DNA of 32,460 bases, taken from positions 1-32,460 of the forward strand of contig JAQUDG010000016.1 of assembly GCA_028685815.1 (NCBI GenBank). Direction: 5' to 3'. Made by a program: the position numbers and the translations under genes. Under the pieces are notes generated by a model that saw nothing but the letters and a program-made list of their open reading frames with translations, had not been told where the DNA came from and did no database searches. Origin of the DNA: Desulfuromonas sp. GTDB taxonomy: Bacteria > Desulfobacterota > Desulfuromonadia > Desulfuromonadales > Desulfuromonadaceae. Of this stretch, positions 28,114-32,460 are shown piece by piece (the stretch's first letter is position 1; each line of letters opens with the position of its first letter).

Positions 28114-28887
28114 TTAGAAATCATCTGCGGTTGAAATGAAAGGGCGCCTAACTGCCTCACTTTGATCAGAGCCCTGCACTTGACCCACGCTCTTTCCAAC
28201 TGATTTATGCATCTTTGCTTTTTGATTGTTGAGTGTTTCTGCATCAGCTGCAAAATTTGCACTGCTTGGAGACCATTTAAACACCTTAACGGCTAACATT
28301 TCATTATACTCTAGCCCTGAATGCGAACCAAAGATAGTCATGCCTCGAATCATTTGGTTAGTTTTTTGACGTACCTCTAAACCTGAGACTGATTGAACTG
28401 AAGAAGAAGACTTTATGTAAGTTATGACTTGTCCAAGTACTGCCTGGATTATGATAGCCCTATCTTCGGGAAGAAGTTCCTTAGCTAATTCTTCGTTTTG
28501 AGTGACTTGTTTCATCTTATCCATAATGTCATCTATGTTCATCGATGAATCAGTTATTGTATCAGTAACATCAAGACAAGCATCCACATTTTTCTGTACA
28601 AACTCAGCAAAAGCCTTGTTTGCGGAAGCTTCAGCTATGCGAAGCGCGTGGGCCTCGGCTTTCAATTTGCTTATTTTAACAAGACTCTCTGTTGCTGAAC
28701 CACGTCCACCAATGTAAACCGTGATAGCACCGTTAACATCTCTATAGACGTCTATAATACCGTCGGCTATTGTTAGTTTTTGTATATCTTGTGCAAGCTT
28801 ATTTTCCTTCTCTGACTTATTGGCGGCAATGGAATTTGTTCCAAAAGCAATGAGGCATGTTAATACAAGAAATAGTGTTTTTTTCAT
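28114..28887 (-). CDS. exported protein, DUF6844/LPP20-like
   Basis: Signal peptide MKKTLFLVLTCLIAFGTNSIAA; helical KLKAEAHALRIAEASANKAFAEFVQ segment; position in the cluster. Confidence 0.55.
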   Translation of the reverse strand: MKKTLFLVLTCLIAFGTNSIAANKSEKENKLAQDIQKLTIADGIIDVYRDVNGAITVYIGGRGSATESLVKISKLKAEAHALRIAEASANKAFAEFVQKNVDACLDVTDTITDSSMNIDDIMDKMKQVTQNEELAKELLPEDRAIIIQAVLGQVITYIKSSSSVQSVSGLEVRQKTNQMIRGMTIFGSHSGLEYNEMLAVKVFKWSPSSANFAADAETLNNQKAKMHKSVGKSVGQVQGSDQSEAVRRPFISTADDF

Positions 28888-28971
28888 ACGTTTCTCCTTT
28901 TATTGTTGGTCAAATGGCTTAGTTAATAGCTATGTAATACAAACCTAGCAACAGATTTGGTTGAAAAATTG

Positions 28972-29589
28972 TCACCACGACACCGATTTGCTACTACCAC
29001 GCTTAACAATAGGTTTCTCATCTTCCCACCATGCCAATCCAGTCGCAATATCGGTCATTGTCATTTGGAAGTAGTAATCAACCTGTTGGCGACGTTTATC
29101 GATCCTATTATTGCGCTGGATTATTTTTCCAGACAAACTCAGTTCAGGCTTAATCAGTTGCCCTTTAACTGTGCCTCGGCTTTGATCGAATTCATCCGAA
29201 TGGCGCAAATCTCTAGCTGCCATCACCATTTGATCCTCCGGTCCATCAAGACCAACAGCTGTGGTTGTAACCACCTTGCCGCTGCGTAACAGTTCCACGC
29301 GGATTTTCTTGACCAATTGGTCCGTATCAATTCGCTGCATGGTGTCGTTGGTGATTCTCGAAATAACCATGACATAACGTCCACCATCCGGTTTATTAAC
29401 CGCTCCGGAGCTGAGCATTGACTCAACCATGTCGCTGGCAGCATTTTCAAAGTCGCGATAGTCCAGTCCCATGACTGCCTTGCCTTTGTCATAACTCGTG
29501 TCCACAGTTTCAGTGGGTATGGCACATCCAGAAAGTAGCAGGCATGCTCCCAAACAAGCAAAAATGACATATTGCATAAAACGTGACAT
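28972..29589 (-). CDS. LpoB-like penicillin-binding protein activator lipoprotein
   Basis: Lipobox LLLSGC; LDYRDFENAASDMVESML...YVMVISRITNDTMQRIDTDQL...WWEDEKPIVKRG matches the LpoB family. Confidence 0.82.
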   Translation of the reverse strand: MSRFMQYVIFACLGACLLLSGCAIPTETVDTSYDKGKAVMGLDYRDFENAASDMVESMLSSGAVNKPDGGRYVMVISRITNDTMQRIDTDQLVKKIRVELLRSGKVVTTTAVGLDGPEDQMVMAARDLRHSDEFDQSRGTVKGQLIKPELSLSGKIIQRNNRIDKRRQQVDYYFQMTMTDIATGLAWWEDEKPIVKRGSSKSVSW

Positions 29590-29662
29590 CAGTATTAACT
29601 CCCCATTGAATATTAAAATAGACTGCTCAACAAATCATTGCACGGCAAAGGGTGGGTACTGC

Positions 29663-30070
29663 TCAAGAACCGCTACTATCATCTCGTATGATTAGAATTT
29701 TGAAGGATGAGATGTCGGCTTTTGGAGAAATAGCATGTATTTGAAACGGCATGTTGTTGACTAGCGTTTTCTTATTCCAGCGCGACAAAATAGACTTGAT
29801 CTCCATTCCGCGTGAATCAAACCAATCAATCTTATATTCTATCTTTTGGACATTATTCGAAATATTGCGCCCACTCAATTGAACCTCAGTGAATCCTCCA
29901 TTATTGACATTCTCGATGAGAGATTCAAATAAAACTCCAGAATTAAGGTTGCTATGCACAAGGAGTCTCTGATCCTCCGACAGTGCCCGAGTAGATGTTG
30001 AAGCGCATCCAGACAGTACAATCAGCGCTAGAGATATAAATAAAACAGCCAGTTTGAAATGCTTTGCCAT
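29663..30070 (-). CDS. YcfL-like (DUF1425) lipoprotein
   Basis: Lipobox IVLSGC; VQLSGRNISNNVQKIEYKIDWFDSRGMEI. Start at MAKHFK (30070) after GGAGGA. Confidence 0.78.
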   Translation of the reverse strand: MAKHFKLAVLFISLALIVLSGCASTSTRALSEDQRLLVHSNLNSGVLFESLIENVNNGGFTEVQLSGRNISNNVQKIEYKIDWFDSRGMEIKSILSRWNKKTLVNNMPFQIHAISPKADISSFKILIIRDDSSGS

Positions 30071-30107
30071 CGGTATATCCTCCAAGATAGCTTTAATGGT
30101 CAACAGA

Positions 30108-31577
30108 TTAATTGCTTATATCGCCCTTATCAACATGAACAAACATCTCCCTACCAAAAGAGATGACATGACCAACGGCTGGAGCCATTGCAGAAGGTAC
30201 CTTTACATAGACGATGGCAAATTGTGCATTAGGTAGATTAACTGAGAGGATTTCACTTGTTCCTGCTTCGGGCGCTCTGAAACTAAGAATTCCATTTGCA
30301 GGACGTTCAAACCGTGCAAGCTGGAATTCCTTCGGTAAGGCTGTCCAATTGCGAACATCAGCTTGAGTTGTCGCCACCTGATAAAGGCCAGCAACTAAAG
30401 AGCCAAGATCTCCATACTCACGACCAGCTTCATATTGAACATATGATTTCAAAGCTGTAGACAAAACTGCACGTGTAACAATACCAGAAAATTCTTTTTT
30501 AAATTCGCTCTGAACAACCCTATCCATACTCGCCAGAGTTCGGGTTGCGGATAATGTATTTATCCCATCACTTACGTGGAGCGTACTAAATGCGGAATCC
30601 CTGAAACACAATGACGGTAGGGCAATCCCGACATATTTGATTTTTTCAAAAAACATCGGGATATCAATACGGCGTTCATCCTTAACCGGACCAAGTCCAT
30701 TTTCGAAAACAACCCAAACAGTAGCGGGCAGAGCATCCCTAGATATTTTTGCAGCCAAAACTGAATCTAAAACGGCGAGATCCTCTCCAACAAACGGATT
30801 CCTTGTCATACCTACAACTCTGCGAAATGAATCACGTGCCTTGCTAAGATCTTGTAGGTCTTCGCCCCCAAGGAAGAGAAAAAGTCCCTGCATGTATGTT
30901 GTAAATGGATTTACGAAATCTGGATAAGTTTCCCACTGCTCAAGCTCGGGATATTTATTGGTTATGCTGGTCTGGAGATCGGGGTTTGTAAGAGCTTTTT
31001 CAAGAAAAACTCCTCTTTTTTCGTTTTCTTCCTTCTTTTTTTCAACGGCTTCATTTCTAGACTGAATTTCTTTAGCAAAGTATTCAACAGCTCGGCGCTG
31101 TCTATCATCTGCGCGGTTCATTTCTATCCGAACATAGTCTGGTTGCCCCGTGGACATGAAGTTTAAAGCTTTGTAGGTGTTTACCATAACGCCGTCGTAA
31201 ACTTGCCCACGGTAATCCAGCACTGCGTCGTTAACCGCTATTTGAGCAGCGTAATTAGTCGCCTCTTTAAGGGTACCCTCCTCATCGTACTTCTTCATAA
31301 TCGCTTCACACTGGTCGAATAACTCAGAGCTAATCTCATAATCCGAGGCGGCACGAGAGGAGGCAGCAGCCTGAAGGGTCCAGAGAAGATTCCCTGAACC
31401 TTGTTTCCCAAGTAGGCTCTTCTGTTTTTCAAGAGCAAGTTGGGTTGATTCAGCGTAGAGACCATTTACATATTTAGCATCAAATTGACCCAAAGACTTC
31501 TTATGTCCAGCGCAACCGCTTAAGATGCTCACAATTATGAGGCACAGAAGGAATGCAATTGTTTTTTGTTTTTTCAT
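30108..31577 (-). CDS. COG3014-like lipoprotein
   Basis: Lipobox SILSGC; LLWTLQAAASSRAASDYEISSELFDQCE and DYVRIEMNRADDRQRRAVEYF. Confidence 0.72.
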   Translation of the reverse strand: MKKQKTIAFLLCLIIVSILSGCAGHKKSLGQFDAKYVNGLYAESTQLALEKQKSLLGKQGSGNLLWTLQAAASSRAASDYEISSELFDQCEAIMKKYDEEGTLKEATNYAAQIAVNDAVLDYRGQVYDGVMVNTYKALNFMSTGQPDYVRIEMNRADDRQRRAVEYFAKEIQSRNEAVEKKKEENEKRGVFLEKALTNPDLQTSITNKYPELEQWETYPDFVNPFTTYMQGLFLFLGGEDLQDLSKARDSFRRVVGMTRNPFVGEDLAVLDSVLAAKISRDALPATVWVVFENGLGPVKDERRIDIPMFFEKIKYVGIALPSLCFRDSAFSTLHVSDGINTLSATRTLASMDRVVQSEFKKEFSGIVTRAVLSTALKSYVQYEAGREYGDLGSLVAGLYQVATTQADVRNWTALPKEFQLARFERPANGILSFRAPEAGTSEILSVNLPNAQFAIVYVKVPSAMAPAVGHVISFGREMFVHVDKGDISN

Positions 31578-31681
31578 TAATCTAAAACCTTTTTGAATTC
31601 ACCTTAGATAAAACCTAATTGCAGACTATGGCGGTCATCAAACGGATGATTAAAATGGATAGAAACCATTTCTTCGGAAAA

Positions 31682-32257
31682 CTATTTTTTAAAGGTCAGA
31701 GTCCTCTGCCTACCTTTTTCGTAAAAAGTAGCTGTTGAGTGGCTGTATACCTTTTCTGAGACAGTTTTATAGTGGGTTTCCACGGTACATGTCTTTACTG
31801 AATTGCGCCGGTCTTGGTAGATCTGATGTCCGACATTACTGCCGATGAATGCACCCGCTGTCGTTGCTGCATTTCTCCCCCAACCTCTGCCGAATTGATG
31901 CCCGATGATTCCGCCAGCGGCAGCCCCGCTAATTGCCGCGAGTTCTCCCCTAAGTGCGGATGTAGGCCCATAAAAAATCCCCTCATTTCGCGAATAAACA
32001 GGGGTTTCACTACATACTTTGACTTGATAGGGGATTTTTTTAGTTACGGTTTTATAGTGGTCGGTGATGGCACCGTTAATATAGCCTTGGGAGAAGGCGT
32101 TACAGGCCATTAGAATTAGGACGATAAAAATCGATATAATTTTAAGCATAGCTATTCTTCCTGTTTTCCCCAACCGCATGCGCGAATTAAACTCAAAGTG
32201 ACATTGACAGGTATTTTCTGCATCCAGCTTTAGACTAGCTCGTAGGCTTGACTCCAT
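31682..32257 (-). CDS. glycine-zipper (2TM) envelope protein
   Basis: AAISGAAAGGIIGHQFGRGWGRNAATTAGAFIGSNVGHQ glycine zipper. The probable start is internal, at MLKIISIFIVLILMAC. Confidence 0.75.
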   Translation of the reverse strand: MESSLRASLKLDAENTCQCHFEFNSRMRLGKTGRIAMLKIISIFIVLILMACNAFSQGYINGAITDHYKTVTKKIPYQVKVCSETPVYSRNEGIFYGPTSALRGELAAISGAAAGGIIGHQFGRGWGRNAATTAGAFIGSNVGHQIYQDRRNSVKTCTVETHYKTVSEKVYSHSTATFYEKGRQRTLTFKK

Positions 32258-32335
32258 CTATAAGTTTTAGTTTCACAAATATACTTATAGCGCATTGCGG
32301 TAATCTAATTATTTTTATCGCACGGAGCAATCCCG

Positions 32336-32460
32336 GATAAAGCAACAACTGTTCTGTAAATTCAAAACTTCTCTTTGGAGCGATTGTTGATCCTTAAAAA
32401 GTCAAGTAAACTCGGCCAGTTTCCCACTCTTCCGATATCTCCATCAGCACGGCGCTGACG
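32336..32460 (-). mobile_element. terminal fragment of an IS256-family insertion sequence
   Basis: Terminal-repeat-like GATAAAGCAACAACTGTTCTGTAAATTC resembles IS256-family ends (GATAAAG...TGTAAA) and lies just past the stop of a transposase-like reading frame. Confidence 0.72.
32394..32460 (-). CDS. IS256-family transposase, C-terminal fragment
   Basis: Minus-strand translation VSAVLMEISEEWETGRVYLTF* matches the 'EEW.TG..Y' C-terminus of Mutator/IS256 transposases. Truncated by the window edge. Confidence 0.72.
   Translation of the reverse strand, partial: VSAVLMEISEEWETGRVYLTF

Noticed and set aside
1-32460. CRISPR array, tRNA/rRNA genes, restriction or toxin-antitoxin defence loci
   Set aside because: No regularly spaced repeats, tRNA-like cloverleaf or defence-gene motifs were recognised; the PIN-PhoH gene lacks a visible antitoxin ORF.

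Overview
The window reads as a mostly chromosomal, gene-dense segment from a Gram-negative bacterium. The gene order (pyrR-pyrB-pyrC, greA, recG; class II RNR) suggests a deltaproteobacterium/Desulfuromonadia-like lineage; this is inferred from gene content only. In order it holds: a 5'-truncated thioesterase; pyrR-pyrB-pyrC behind a candidate PyrR attenuator; greA, a DUF1858-like gene and recG behind a strong sigma70-like promoter and a structured leader; an alpha/beta hydrolase; the ABC-F gene ettA; a minus-strand operon (cysteine desulfurase-like, PIN-PhoH, tsaD, DUF2062-like); B12-dependent RNR nrdJ with a tandem NrdR-box-like pair; an MBL-fold hydrolase; a DUF5610-like protein; an HDOD-GGDEF protein; mgtE; an M20 amidohydrolase; an LA_2272-like exported protein; tex; an outer-membrane phospholipase A; a five-gene minus-strand envelope cluster (COG3014-like, YcfL-like and LpoB-like lipoproteins, a DUF6844/LPP20-like protein, a CsgG/FlgT-like protein); a glycine-zipper protein; and the end of an IS256-family element at the right edge. 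The best candidates for something undescribed are the structured greA leader RNA (3722-3859) and the lipoprotein/CsgG-like cluster (26688-31577). No tRNA, rRNA or CRISPR array was seen. All family assignments come from motif recognition; no searches were run.
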